A stretch of DNA of 64,000 bases, from positions 62,001-126,000 of the forward strand of contig JADZCM010000035.1 of the NCBI GenBank assembly GCA_020851555.1. Direction: 5' to 3'. Positions 55,760 to 64,000 of this stretch are shown here, one piece after another. Origin of the DNA: Bryobacterales bacterium. GTDB lineage: Bacteria > Acidobacteriota > Terriglobia > Bryobacterales > Bryobacteraceae. Numbering within the stretch: the stretch's first letter is position 1; every line of letters begins with the position of its first letter. Position numbers and translations under genes: made by a program. The notes under the pieces were generated by a model, which was not told where the DNA came from, made no database searches, and worked only from the letters and a program-made list of their open reading frames with translations.

Positions 55760-56634
55760 GCCGCTCCTCTCAGGACGGCGGCTCCCCCGGCGGCACGGCT
55801 GGCAAGCAGGTACAGCGCCGTGTCCGCGACCCCGCGCCACGGCGGTTCGTCTCCAGCCAAAGCGGGCACGGGACGCCCATGTGCGGCCAAAGCGAGCCGC
55901 AACCAGCTACGCCCGCTGGAAGAACGGCATTCACCAAGGTGTCTTTCCGCCGCGGAAATGGCCTGAGCCAGTTTCGGTGACCGGCCGCCGCGCAAAGCCA
56001 GAAGCGCGACGCCGGTGGTTTCCGGATACGAGGCCGCCTCATAGCCAAGCGCCCGCGTGGATCCGTGGTTCCAGCCGCCGTCGCTGCACATCCGCGACCA
56101 TAGATAGCGGCGGGCGGAATTCAGCCGCCTGCCAATACCGGCCGAAGGCTCACGCGCCTGGACCTTTTCGAGCGCAAGAACGGTAAGGGCCGTGGGGGCG
56201 ACCCATGCCGCCGTTTGCGGATACCAGGGCCATCCTTCGCCCTGGTTTCGATCGTCGCCGGCGCCGAGCAGCGCTAACCGAAGCCGGTGCAGCAGGCCGG
56301 ATTCCTCACCGCTGGAGCGCAGCAGCCAGTCCACCGCCGATACGAGGGCCGGACCGGCAAGGCTCTCCCCAAGCGCCAGGACCGCAAGCGCCGTGACCCA
56401 AGTGCTCCGTTCCACGGCCGGCCGCGGCGGCCAGCCGCCGTCAGCGCGCTGGAACGAGCGGAGTCGCGGGGAGGCGCGCCCACGGGCGTCCTCCGCGCCG
56501 GGCTGGCCTTCGAGCGCCAGCAGCGCCAGCGCCGTCGGCTCCGTCCATTCGACTCCGTCCGAGTAGCCCCAGCCGCCCTCAGGCCGCTGTGCTTGCAGGA
56601 GCGCGGACACCGCGCGGGAGGGCAGAGTCTCCAT
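55756..56634 (-). CDS. Prenyltransferase/squalene-oxidase repeat protein
   Basis: The 292-residue all-helical protein has repeated QW-type motifs of the terpenoid cyclase alpha6/alpha6 barrel: QRPEGGWGYSDG, FQRADGGWPPRP, GEGWPWYPQT and SRMCSDGGWNHGS, each followed by a helix with a TALALLAL-like pattern. It lacks the DxDD acid motif of class II cyclases such as squalene-hopene cyclase, so cyclase activity is unlikely. Single-domain versions of this barrel occur as binding modules. No signal peptide is obvious. Its stop overlaps the ATG of the DUF362 lipoprotein gene. It follows the tad operon after about 70 bases and might be read from the same transcript. Confidence 0.82.
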   Translation of the reverse strand: METLPSRAVSALLQAQRPEGGWGYSDGVEWTEPTALALLALEGQPGAEDARGRASPRLRSFQRADGGWPPRPAVERSTWVTALAVLALGESLAGPALVSAVDWLLRSSGEESGLLHRLRLALLGAGDDRNQGEGWPWYPQTAAWVAPTALTVLALEKVQAREPSAGIGRRLNSARRYLWSRMCSDGGWNHGSTRALGYEAASYPETTGVALLALRGGRSPKLAQAISAAERHLGECRSSSGRSWLRLALAAHGRPVPALAGDEPPWRGVADTALYLLASRAAGGAAVLRGAA

Positions 56635-56704
56635 GAGAACAATTCACCGGCCGCCTGAACACGGCTGCTCCGGCGGCCGGCGGAAAGTTCGGTTGTTCAC
56701 CTGT

Positions 56705-56806
56705 TTACTTGCTCATGACGTTGCGCTTGCGGCGCCGCAGCAGATATAGGCCGAGAATTCCGCCGGCCACTATCCAGAGAATCGCCGACATCGTAGTGTT
56801 GTCCAT
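56705..56806 (-). CDS. 33-residue single-TM protein at the end of the tad operon
   Basis: A small frame of 33 codons plus TAA encodes MDNTTMSAILWIVAGG, then ILGLYLLRRRKRNVMSK: one TM segment with a strongly basic C-terminal tail. AAGGAG lies nine bases before the ATG, with AGGA closer in. It is 31 bases downstream of tadC and on the same strand. The layout (TM then a run of arginines/lysines) predicts an N-out, C-in inner-membrane peptide. I do not recognise a family; a role in Tad assembly is inferred from position only. Confidence 0.65.
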   Translation of the reverse strand: MDNTTMSAILWIVAGGILGLYLLRRRKRNVMSK

Positions 56807-56837
56807 TCCTAACATCTCCTTTTGTTGGATTGTCTAC

Positions 56838-57773
56838 CTACTGTCCATAACTCTTCATCAACGGGAAGAGATACTTGAAAATCTGCAACAAGCCCGGTCC
56901 GGCCGCGACGATCAGCATCGAAGGCAAAATGAAAAAGAAGATCGGGAACACCAGCTTCACTCCGACCTTGGCGGCCCGCTCCTCCGCCTCCTGGCGGCGC
57001 CGCACGCGCATGAAATCCGAGTGGGTGCGCAGCGACTCGGCGATGCTGGTCCCGAACCGGTCCGACTGGATCAGGATCGCCACGAGCTTCCGGAGCTCAG
57101 CCTCGCCGGTGCGGTCGGCCAGGTTCTTCAGCGCCTCGGCGCGCCGCTTGCCGGCCCTCATCTCCAGGGTCACCAGCCCCAGCTCCTCGCTGATCTCCCG
57201 GTGCGTGATCTTCAGTTCCTCGCTGACGCTGCGAATGGCCTGGTCCAGACCGAGACCCGCCTCGACGCAAACGACCATGAGGTCCAGCGCGTCGGGCAGA
57301 GAGAGTTTGAGGCGCTCTTGCCGGGCGGAAACCATGTGATCGAGAAAGAAGCCCGGGCCGAAGTATCCGGCCAGGCCGGCAGCCACCAGGAGCACGATTC
57401 TCAGAACCGGGTTGGCCGTGATGGCGTCGCGCGTGAAGAAGGCCACGATCAGCAGGGCTATGCAAAGCACGACCTTGAGGCCGTAGTAGATCCGGACGGC
57501 GATCTCGGACCGGTGTCCGGCGGCCACCAGCATGCGGCGGGCCACCGACACGTCCTGGGGAGAGACCGGCACCTTCTCGCCGATCTGCTGGGTGATCTTG
57601 ACCAGCATGCTCGGCTGAGCCTCAACACCCGTCAGCAGCGGGCTTTCGACCGCGACCGTGGCTCCGCCAAGCTGGTCGAGGACCCTCCCCGGCTTGGCGT
57701 ATCGCCGGTAGCCGAAGATGGTGATCGCACCCATCAGGAAGAGGAAGAGAATCACTGAAAGCAGGATCGCCAT
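56838..57773 (-). CDS. tadC: Tad pilus inner-membrane platform protein TadC
   Basis: The 311-residue protein of the GspF/TadC family has one N-terminal TM, two central TMs (IYYGLKVVLCIALLIVAFF and NPVLRIVLLVAAGLAGYFGPG) and one C-terminal TM. The F-domain between carries ARQERLKLSLPDALDLMVVCVEAGLGLDQAI and SDRFGTSIAESLRTHSDFMRVRRRQEAEERAAK, both highly typical of TadC. With TadB it forms the platform driven by TadA for Flp pilus assembly. It begins 16 bases after tadB and is the last recognised tad gene before the 33-residue frame. Confidence 0.95.
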   Translation of the reverse strand: MAILLSVILFLFLMGAITIFGYRRYAKPGRVLDQLGGATVAVESPLLTGVEAQPSMLVKITQQIGEKVPVSPQDVSVARRMLVAAGHRSEIAVRIYYGLKVVLCIALLIVAFFTRDAITANPVLRIVLLVAAGLAGYFGPGFFLDHMVSARQERLKLSLPDALDLMVVCVEAGLGLDQAIRSVSEELKITHREISEELGLVTLEMRAGKRRAEALKNLADRTGEAELRKLVAILIQSDRFGTSIAESLRTHSDFMRVRRRQEAEERAAKVGVKLVFPIFFFILPSMLIVAAGPGLLQIFKYLFPLMKSYGQ

Positions 57774-57789
57774 GGCCGTCTCCCTGTAC

Positions 57790-58758
57790 TTACACCTTGA
57801 TGTTAATAATTCGCCGGATGAAGAAATACCCGACGAATTGCCCGAGTATCGCGCCCACGATGAGCCACTTACCGTCCGAGTCCCGCGCCATGCCCTGCAA
57901 GTAGCCGGGCGCGACCGCCATCAAGGCAAACATCAGGACGATCGGCATGAGGGTCAGAATCAGGCCGGTGATCCGGCCGTGCGCGCTGGCCGCCTTCACC
58001 TGGCCCTTCAGCTTGAACCGCTCTCGTATTACATAGGAGAGTTTGTTGAGAATTTCGCTGAGGTTGCCTCCGGTCTCCTTCTGCAACAACACCGCCGAGA
58101 CGAAGAAGTTCACGTCCAGCAGGGGCATTCGCTTCGCCAGGTTCTGCAGCGCGCCCTCGACGGGAGCGCCCAGGTTCTGTTCGTTGTAGACCTGCCGGAA
58201 CTCCCTGCTGAGCGGTTCCGGGGATTCGTCCGCCAGCATCTCCAGGCTGACGGCGAAAGCGTGGCCGGCGCGCATGGCGCGCGCCAGGAAGTCAAGCGCT
58301 TCCGGAAACTGTTCCTCGAACTTCCCCATGCGGCTGCTGCGCTTGCGGAGCACATACATGTAGGGGAGGCAGCCTACGAGCAGGCCCAAGCCCAGGCTGC
58401 TCAGCCAGGGCACCATCAGAACCTTGAATCGCAGGCCAAGCACGGCCCCGACCGCAGCCGCCACCAGCGTCATGACGAGCAGTTTTCCCACGGTCCAGTC
58501 GAGACCCGCCTGATGGATGTGGTTCTGCGCCTTGGTGGCGATGTTCAGGTTGGAGACGAGCCTGCTCAGGAAATCCTGGTACAGCCCTTGGGCATCCTTG
58601 AGGACTGTGGTTTCCACCGTGGCGGTCCGCCCCGCCACGGTCTCGATCATCCCCACGACCTTCTTCTTGCGCCGTCCTTCGATAGCCGCCCAGCCGACGC
58701 TGATGGCGATGAGGGCCGCGGCGAAGATGCCTACGAAGCTCAGGATAAGTATGGTCAT
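57790..58758 (-). CDS. tadB: Tad pilus inner-membrane platform protein TadB
   Basis: The 322-residue platform protein paired with TadC has one N-terminal TM (ILILSFVGIFAAALIAISVG), two central TMs and a C-terminal one. The GspF-like domain shows FEEQFPEALDFLARAMRAGHAFAVSLEMLADE, QNLGAPVEGALQNLAKRMPLLDVNFFVSAVLLQKETGGNLSEIL and RITGLILTLMPI. AGGAG lies five bases before the ATG. It is separated from tadA by seven bases, giving the standard tadA-tadB-tadC order. Confidence 0.95.
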   Translation of the reverse strand: MTILILSFVGIFAAALIAISVGWAAIEGRRKKKVVGMIETVAGRTATVETTVLKDAQGLYQDFLSRLVSNLNIATKAQNHIHQAGLDWTVGKLLVMTLVAAAVGAVLGLRFKVLMVPWLSSLGLGLLVGCLPYMYVLRKRSSRMGKFEEQFPEALDFLARAMRAGHAFAVSLEMLADESPEPLSREFRQVYNEQNLGAPVEGALQNLAKRMPLLDVNFFVSAVLLQKETGGNLSEILNKLSYVIRERFKLKGQVKAASAHGRITGLILTLMPIVLMFALMAVAPGYLQGMARDSDGKWLIVGAILGQFVGYFFIRRIINIKV

Positions 58759-58765
58759 GGCGCTC

Positions 58766-60121
<1,356 letters not shown>

Positions 60122-60136
60122 TCGTGGGTCCTTTAG

Positions 60137-61300
60137 TTACCGAAAAAGAGAAAATTTCTTCCTGTTGGCCGGTTCCTGTATGCCGGCAATGGCGGCGGCC
60201 AGTTTTGTCAGGTGCCTGCCGAGGTTGCAGTTCGCCGGCAACAACTGCCCCTCGGCGTACGCCTCGTAGACGGACCCGTGATCCTCGGGCAGCATGGAGA
60301 ACACCGGGATCCCCAGCAGGCCCTCCAGTTCCCCCGGCATGACATCCGGCGCCTTCGGAACCCGATTCAGAAGCAGCCGCAGCCGGTCCTGCCCGTAGCC
60401 GCTGTCGATCAGGCTCCGGATGATTTGCTGCACCTGATGCAGGGCGGGCACGTCCAGCGTGGTGACCAGGAACGCCTGGTCCACCTCGTCCAGGGCGCTC
60501 AGCACCAGGGGATTCAGCCCGCGGCCCAGGTCCACCAGGGTCCACTCGTATTGGAACCGCACGAAGCGCAACACCGTCCGGATATCGTCGGTCTTGGGCT
60601 CCTCGCGCTGGGCGGACGCTCCCGGCGCCCGGATCACCTGAAGCCGGGGTGTGCCGTTGGAAACCAGGGCCCGCCAGTAACTCAAGTCCAGCCGGTGAGT
60701 ATTGGCCATCGCGTCCAGGATCGAGTAACGCGACTTGCACTTCATCAGGAAGCCCACCAGGCCCGCATCCAGGTCCAGGTCGGCGAGCAGGACGTCCACG
60801 TTGGTCTGCCGGGCCAGTTCCACGGCGGTGTGGCAGGCGATGGTCGTCGAGCCGCAGCCGCCCTTGGCGGAGAAGAAGCCGAGCAGTTTCCCGCCATTGG
60901 GGTTTCCGTTCATCCGCGTCGAGAGCCGCGCCGCCAGACGCTCCAGAGCTTTGCCGAGATTCGCGCCGATCGGGGGATAGAGGTACTCGTCCGCCCCGGC
61001 GCGTATCACCGAAAGGATCGTCTCCGGCTCAGCCGACTTGTGAAGCGCCACCACCTGCGGGGCGGCCGCGGAGTTCTTGATTTGGGCGATGAGTTCGTCA
61101 TACGGCGCCTGGAGATTGGCGAAATCGATCAGCAGGACATCGGGCCTGGTCCGCTCCAGCCGCTCCAGAAAAGCCGGCCACTCTCCGACTGCCGGCTGGT
61201 CCAGAACCGTGCGGGCGCCGCTGCCCTCGAGGCAGGACTGTACCTCCTGCCTCCACTCCTTGGTTCCGATGATCAAACCGAGCGTGATCGAGTAGGCCAA
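60137..61300 (-). CDS. cpaE: Tad localisation protein CpaE/TadZ (receiver-like plus ParA-like ATPase)
   Basis: The 387-residue protein joins an N-terminal receiver-like domain (VLLIDFANLQAPYDELIAQI, VVALHKSAEPETILSVIRAGADEYLYPP) to a MinD/ParA-type ATPase with the deviant Walker A FSAKGGCGSTTIACH and DLDLDAGLVGFLMK. CpaE/TadZ places the Tad machine at the cell pole in Caulobacter and other species. The KGGCGSTT loop, with Ser in place of the usual Lys before TT, is the variant common in CpaE. Translation starts at TTG 61300, supported by GGGAGGAAGAG just upstream; there is no ATG near. Confidence 0.93.
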   Translation of the reverse strand: MAYSITLGLIIGTKEWRQEVQSCLEGSGARTVLDQPAVGEWPAFLERLERTRPDVLLIDFANLQAPYDELIAQIKNSAAAPQVVALHKSAEPETILSVIRAGADEYLYPPIGANLGKALERLAARLSTRMNGNPNGGKLLGFFSAKGGCGSTTIACHTAVELARQTNVDVLLADLDLDAGLVGFLMKCKSRYSILDAMANTHRLDLSYWRALVSNGTPRLQVIRAPGASAQREEPKTDDIRTVLRFVRFQYEWTLVDLGRGLNPLVLSALDEVDQAFLVTTLDVPALHQVQQIIRSLIDSGYGQDRLRLLLNRVPKAPDVMPGELEGLLGIPVFSMLPEDHGSVYEAYAEGQLLPANCNLGRHLTKLAAAIAGIQEPANRKKFSLFR

Positions 61301-61315
61301 CTTGCTCTTCCTCCC

Positions 61316-62842
61316 TTATCCGGCAGAACCCGCTGCCACCTTGGCGGGGCTTGCCGCGGGCGGCGCCGCCGGGACTGGTTGTTCGGCAGGCGGGCCGGGT
61401 TGATTGGGCGCGAAAGCCGGCGCCGCGGTCGTCGCTTCGGGCTGCAGGCTCCGCCTCAATTCCTCCACCGGGAGCGAGCTCTTTGGCGGGTTCACCGGCA
61501 CGGGCCCGGTCACGTTCATCCCCGGGGTCTGCGGTGCGCGCGCCGACACCCCTTCCATGAACGGGACTGGCATCTGCAATTCAGGCGGTCTCTGTCCCGC
61601 GGGAATGGGGCGAACAATCTCCGGTGTGACCATCACCAGCAGCTCGGTGTTGTTCTTGGCGTGGCTCTTGGATTGAAAGAGCTTGCCGATGAAGGGGATA
61701 TCCCCCAGCCCGGGGATCTTGCTCCACACCTCGACCACCCGGTTGTCCAGGAGTCCGGCGATGCCGAAGCTCTGCCCGCTCTCCAGTTCGATCTCGGTTT
61801 GCACCCGCCTCGTGGTGAGTGCCGGAATGTTGAAGCCCTGGAAAACAAGGCCGTTGGCGAAGTCGAGTGAACTCACTTCCGGCGTGACCTGCAAGCGGAT
61901 GGTTCCGCGCGGGGTGAGATGCGGCACGAAATTGAGCCGGATGCCGAACTCGCGGAATTGAATGGTAACCGTGCCCACCGCGGCGCCGCCCTGAAGCATG
62001 GGGAACGGGAATTCGCCGCCCGCCAGGAAGCTCGCGGCTTTGCCGTCGATGGCTGGCACCGTCGGTTCCGCCAGGGTCTCCAGCAGGCGCCGGTTCTGCA
62101 ACGCCTTGATCGTAGCGGCCAGGTTCAGGTCGGAACGGAACAGGAACACGTTGAGAGCGTCGGTCAAGGTAAAGTTCTGTTCGTTGGCTGAGATCGTGCT
62201 GGTACCCGGCATTGAGAACTGGCCGGTACCCACCGAGCCGACGGTTCCGCCGGCTCCGGTGCTGACGAAGTTCGCGCCCAGTTCAAGCGAAGCCGCCCGG
62301 TCCACGTTGGCGAACCGCACCTTCAGCAACACTTGTGAATCCGTGGGCGGCACCTCCACCTGCAGCAGGTTCACCGTCTTCGCCAGCGTGCTGGTGATCG
62401 ACATGGCGCGGTCCGCACTGACCAGGTCCTTGACCGTTCCACGCAAGAACACCGTGTTGTTTTCGAAGGAGAGCGTGATCTCCTGGCCGGGAAGTTCCTT
62501 GGCCAGTTCGCGCCGCACGGCTTCCAGCGCCGACGTGCTGGACCTTACATTGAGGTCGAACATAAGCCGGTTGCCGCCCTGCTGCCAGATGATCAGGCTG
62601 GTCTCGCCGGGGGCCAGACCATTGACCAGGACCTCTCGCGGCGTCACCGCGAGGGCCTCCGCCAGGCCCGGATTCGCCACCGCCACGCGCTGGATGTTGA
62701 CCGGGCTGTCCACCACGAGCGACTTGCCCGTGGTCACAAACAGGTCCCGGGTAGCGGCCGAATCCTGCGCCTGGCCGGTGAACGGCATGAAGGCGGCGAG
62801 GATGATGGCGCTCTGTGCCGCCCGTAGAATCTTGCAAGTCAC
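61316..62842 (-). CDS. cpaC: Tad outer-membrane secretin CpaC/RcpA
   Basis: The 508-residue protein has a signal peptide (AAQSAIILAAFMPFTGQAQ) and the BON/N-terminal domain (KSLVVDSPVNIQRVAVANPGLAEALAVTPREVLVNG). The secretin core follows: VPPTDSQVLLKVRFANVDRAA, LAEPTVPAIDGKAASFLAGGEFPFPM, RGTIRLQVTPEVSSLDF and GLLDNRVVEVWSKIPGLGDIPFIGKLFQSK. It ends with a long Pro/Ala-rich tail of about 80 residues (NPPKSSLPVEELRRSLQPE onward), longer than in the Caulobacter protein. It starts at GTG 62842, overlapping the cpaB stop (GTGA). It forms the outer-membrane pore for the pilus. Confidence 0.95.
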   Translation of the reverse strand: MTCKILRAAQSAIILAAFMPFTGQAQDSAATRDLFVTTGKSLVVDSPVNIQRVAVANPGLAEALAVTPREVLVNGLAPGETSLIIWQQGGNRLMFDLNVRSSTSALEAVRRELAKELPGQEITLSFENNTVFLRGTVKDLVSADRAMSITSTLAKTVNLLQVEVPPTDSQVLLKVRFANVDRAASLELGANFVSTGAGGTVGSVGTGQFSMPGTSTISANEQNFTLTDALNVFLFRSDLNLAATIKALQNRRLLETLAEPTVPAIDGKAASFLAGGEFPFPMLQGGAAVGTVTIQFREFGIRLNFVPHLTPRGTIRLQVTPEVSSLDFANGLVFQGFNIPALTTRRVQTEIELESGQSFGIAGLLDNRVVEVWSKIPGLGDIPFIGKLFQSKSHAKNNTELLVMVTPEIVRPIPAGQRPPELQMPVPFMEGVSARAPQTPGMNVTGPVPVNPPKSSLPVEELRRSLQPEATTAAPAFAPNQPGPPAEQPVPAAPPAASPAKVAAGSAG

Positions 62843-63744
62843 GGTCTTCCCTCCGCGTTCGCCGGTTGCTCATTACGGTCCTGGAACTTGACCTCGTTTC
62901 GCTTGGCTCCCTGGATCACCTCCACAATGACCGGCGCGGCCGGCCGTTCCGGAGGCCTGGACACGGCGGTCACCACCGGCTTCGGCGCCGGCGCAGCGCG
63001 CGGCGCCGGGGCGGCCGAGGGCGCCTTGAAGGGACTTCCGGAGAACACGCTGCCGGCGGACATACCGGGCGTCTTGGTCTCCTGGGTGTCCAAGGGGTTC
63101 CGCAGGATCAACTGGATTCGCATGTCGTTGCTGATGAGGCTGAGGACCTCGGCCTGCTCGGGCGTCACCAGGACGTTCACCACCTGCACGGTGACGGGCT
63201 TGCCTTCAGCGTCTTTCTGGATGTTCTGGCCGGCGCTCAGGACTTCGATGTTCTGCAAGATCGTCTTCGTGATGGTCCCCACGGTGTCGGAGCCGCCCGG
63301 CGGCATTCCCAGGACCAGGATGTCAACCCGCTGCCCCGGCACCACGAATCCCGCCAGCCCGACCACCTCGTTCACCCGGATCGCCACGGCGCGCATGCCG
63401 GGGGGGATGGTCGCCGAAAGCCCCGCGCCCGCGCCCTTGGCCGCCAGCCGGGACTCCAGCAGCGGTTCCCCTTCGTAAATGCTCGCCACGACGCCCCGGC
63501 CGAGCACGTCTTCCTTCTTCTTAACAGCCGCCGCCGGAACGGCGCCGCTCCACTCGGCGACCCTCAGATCCCCCTCGGCGATCATGGTTCCCACGGGGAG
63601 ATTGCGGGCCGCCACGACGACCGGGATAGTCGCCGGCTTGGCGCTGGTCTTCATCTGCGAGAGGACCAGCCTGTAGATCACGAAGGTGGCCCCGAGGGAC
63701 ACCACCAGGGCGAACGCCAAAACAGACAGAAGTCTCTTATTCAT
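62839..63744 (-). CDS. cpaB: Flp pilus assembly protein CpaB/RcpC
   Basis: From ATG 63744 (AGAGAGG upstream) the product is 301 aa. It has one N-terminal TM (LLSVLAFALVVSLGATFVIYRLVL), a SAF/CpaB domain (VVAARNLPVGTMIAEGDLRVAEWSG, VVASIYEGEPLLESRLA, ATIPPGMRAVAIRVNEVVGLAGFVVPGQRVDILV) and a Pro/Ala-rich C-terminus (AAPAPRAAPAPKPVVTA). CpaB/RcpC is a periplasmic partner of the secretin. Its ATG overlaps the stop of the preceding, partial gene (ATGA), so that gene belongs to the same transcript. It is the first of the tad genes seen here. Confidence 0.94.
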   Translation of the reverse strand: MNKRLLSVLAFALVVSLGATFVIYRLVLSQMKTSAKPATIPVVVAARNLPVGTMIAEGDLRVAEWSGAVPAAAVKKKEDVLGRGVVASIYEGEPLLESRLAAKGAGAGLSATIPPGMRAVAIRVNEVVGLAGFVVPGQRVDILVLGMPPGGSDTVGTITKTILQNIEVLSAGQNIQKDAEGKPVTVQVVNVLVTPEQAEVLSLISNDMRIQLILRNPLDTQETKTPGMSAGSVFSGSPFKAPSAAPAPRAAPAPKPVVTAVSRPPERPAAPVIVEVIQGAKRNEVKFQDRNEQPANAEGRP

Positions 63745-64000
63745 GAGCACCTCTCTTGAGGCCCCGGGGCGCCTTCGATCCTCCGGGACTTGGAAACTCT
63801 CGGCCCGAAGGCCTCTCCGGACGGCGCCGGAGGCGCCGGAATCGCGTTCCCGCCTTCTGCGGACTGACTGGAAGTCCGCTCCGCCGCGGTCACCGCGCGG
63901 CCGGCAGCGGCGGCCTCATTCCGGAAAACGATTGCGATTCCGTCATCGTAAACGGTACGCCAGCGGCTGGACTCCTTGAGCGCCGCCGTCAGAGGCGTGT
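63741..64000 (-). CDS. C-terminal end of a protein continuing beyond the window
   Basis: On the minus strand a frame is open from the window edge to a TGA at 63743-63741. It encodes about 86 residues: TPLTAALKESSRWRTVYDD, then GIAIVFRNEAAAAGRAV, then a Ser/Pro/Ala-rich tail ending GPQERCS. The SSRWRTVYDDGIAIVF pattern resembles the C-terminus of GT-C-type membrane glycosyltransferase proteins, which commonly end with a W-R-x-V-Y-x-D-D-x-A-x-V/I-F strand. The family call is tentative because most of the gene is missing. The stop overlaps the cpaB ATG. Confidence 0.55.
   Translation of the reverse strand, partial: TPLTAALKESSRWRTVYDDGIAIVFRNEAAAAGRAVTAAERTSSQSAEGGNAIPAPPAPSGEAFGPRVSKSRRIEGAPGPQERCS

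Noticed and set aside
55756..56634. Squalene-hopene cyclase
   Set aside because: It is half the expected length and lacks the DxDD acid motif; only the repeat fold is supported.
56705..56806. The 33-residue peptide as a Flp pilin
   Set aside because: There is no G/A-x4-E prepilin cleavage motif before the hydrophobic stretch, and the C-terminus is a basic cluster.

Overview
The window looks like a chromosomal segment of a GC-rich bacterium, most likely an Acidobacteriota of the Bryobacterales/Solibacter type. This is inferred from gene content: two TonB-dependent receptors with carboxypeptidase-like N-terminal domains (one Oar-like, 1102 aa), two DUF362 proteins, a Tat-exported Gfo/Idh/MocA oxidoreductase, a NIPSNAP protein, a secreted ADP-ribosylglycohydrolase-family protein and a DUF5658 protein. 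No rRNA, tRNA or CRISPR array was seen. Genes are tightly packed, many pairs overlap by 1-8 bases (ATGA, GTGA, TTGA, TGATG), and GTG and TTG starts are common.

Layout. 1-1156: end of a TPR protein and a small YHS-type metal-site protein. 1201-4573 (minus): vitamin B6 operon pdxR-pdxS-pdxT plus an arsenate-reductase-like phosphatase. 4627-9950: a GT-C-type membrane protein, a Tat DUF362 protein, a NIPSNAP protein, a small YXWQ-type lipoprotein and a membrane-linked GT2. 9928-13839: mrp, tsaD, queA and an MscS channel; the tsaD and queA start codons overlap on opposite strands. 13807-18201 (minus): two tandem paralogous membrane proteins and an OPT transporter. 18385-22912 (minus): PfkB kinase, membrane glycosyltransferase-like protein, dapF and a nucleotide-sugar dehydrogenase. 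22963-31875: two metallophosphoesterases, a GH2 enzyme, a carboxypeptidase-like-domain protein, an aldehyde dehydrogenase, a YdjM-type membrane protein and a lipid kinase. 31922-38018: ligA, an Oar-like receptor ending in a clear intrinsic terminator, and a VTT/DedA-type protein that seems to begin at CTG.

38041-40363 is the main accessory feature: an array of about 125-152 bp repeats, each built from short perfect triloop hairpins, split by a 1756-bp IS1380-type insertion sequence. The array runs up to the stop codon of a MacB/LolD-type ABC ATPase. 40357-47721 (minus) holds that ABC pair, the Gfo/Idh/MocA protein, the ADP-ribosylglycohydrolase-family protein and the second TonB receptor.

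47832-53293 (plus): a CpaA-type prepilin peptidase, a DUF5658 protein, a membrane-anchored SDH-type protease, and a three-gene lipid module that resembles MprF split into a synthase gene and a flippase gene, with an AcvB/VirJ-type lysyl-phosphatidylglycerol hydrolase homologue between them. 53400-56634: a dolichol-phosphate-mannose-synthase-like GT2, a possibly internally deleted GT87-like protein, and a DUF362 lipoprotein coupled to a squalene-cyclase-type repeat protein. 56705-63744 (minus): a Tad/Flp pilus operon (cpaB, cpaC, cpaE, tadA, tadB, tadC) ending in a 33-residue single-TM protein. The prepilin peptidase at 47832 probably serves it. No Flp pilin or TadE/F gene lies in the window. 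The last 260 bases encode the C-terminus of a protein that overlaps the cpaB start.
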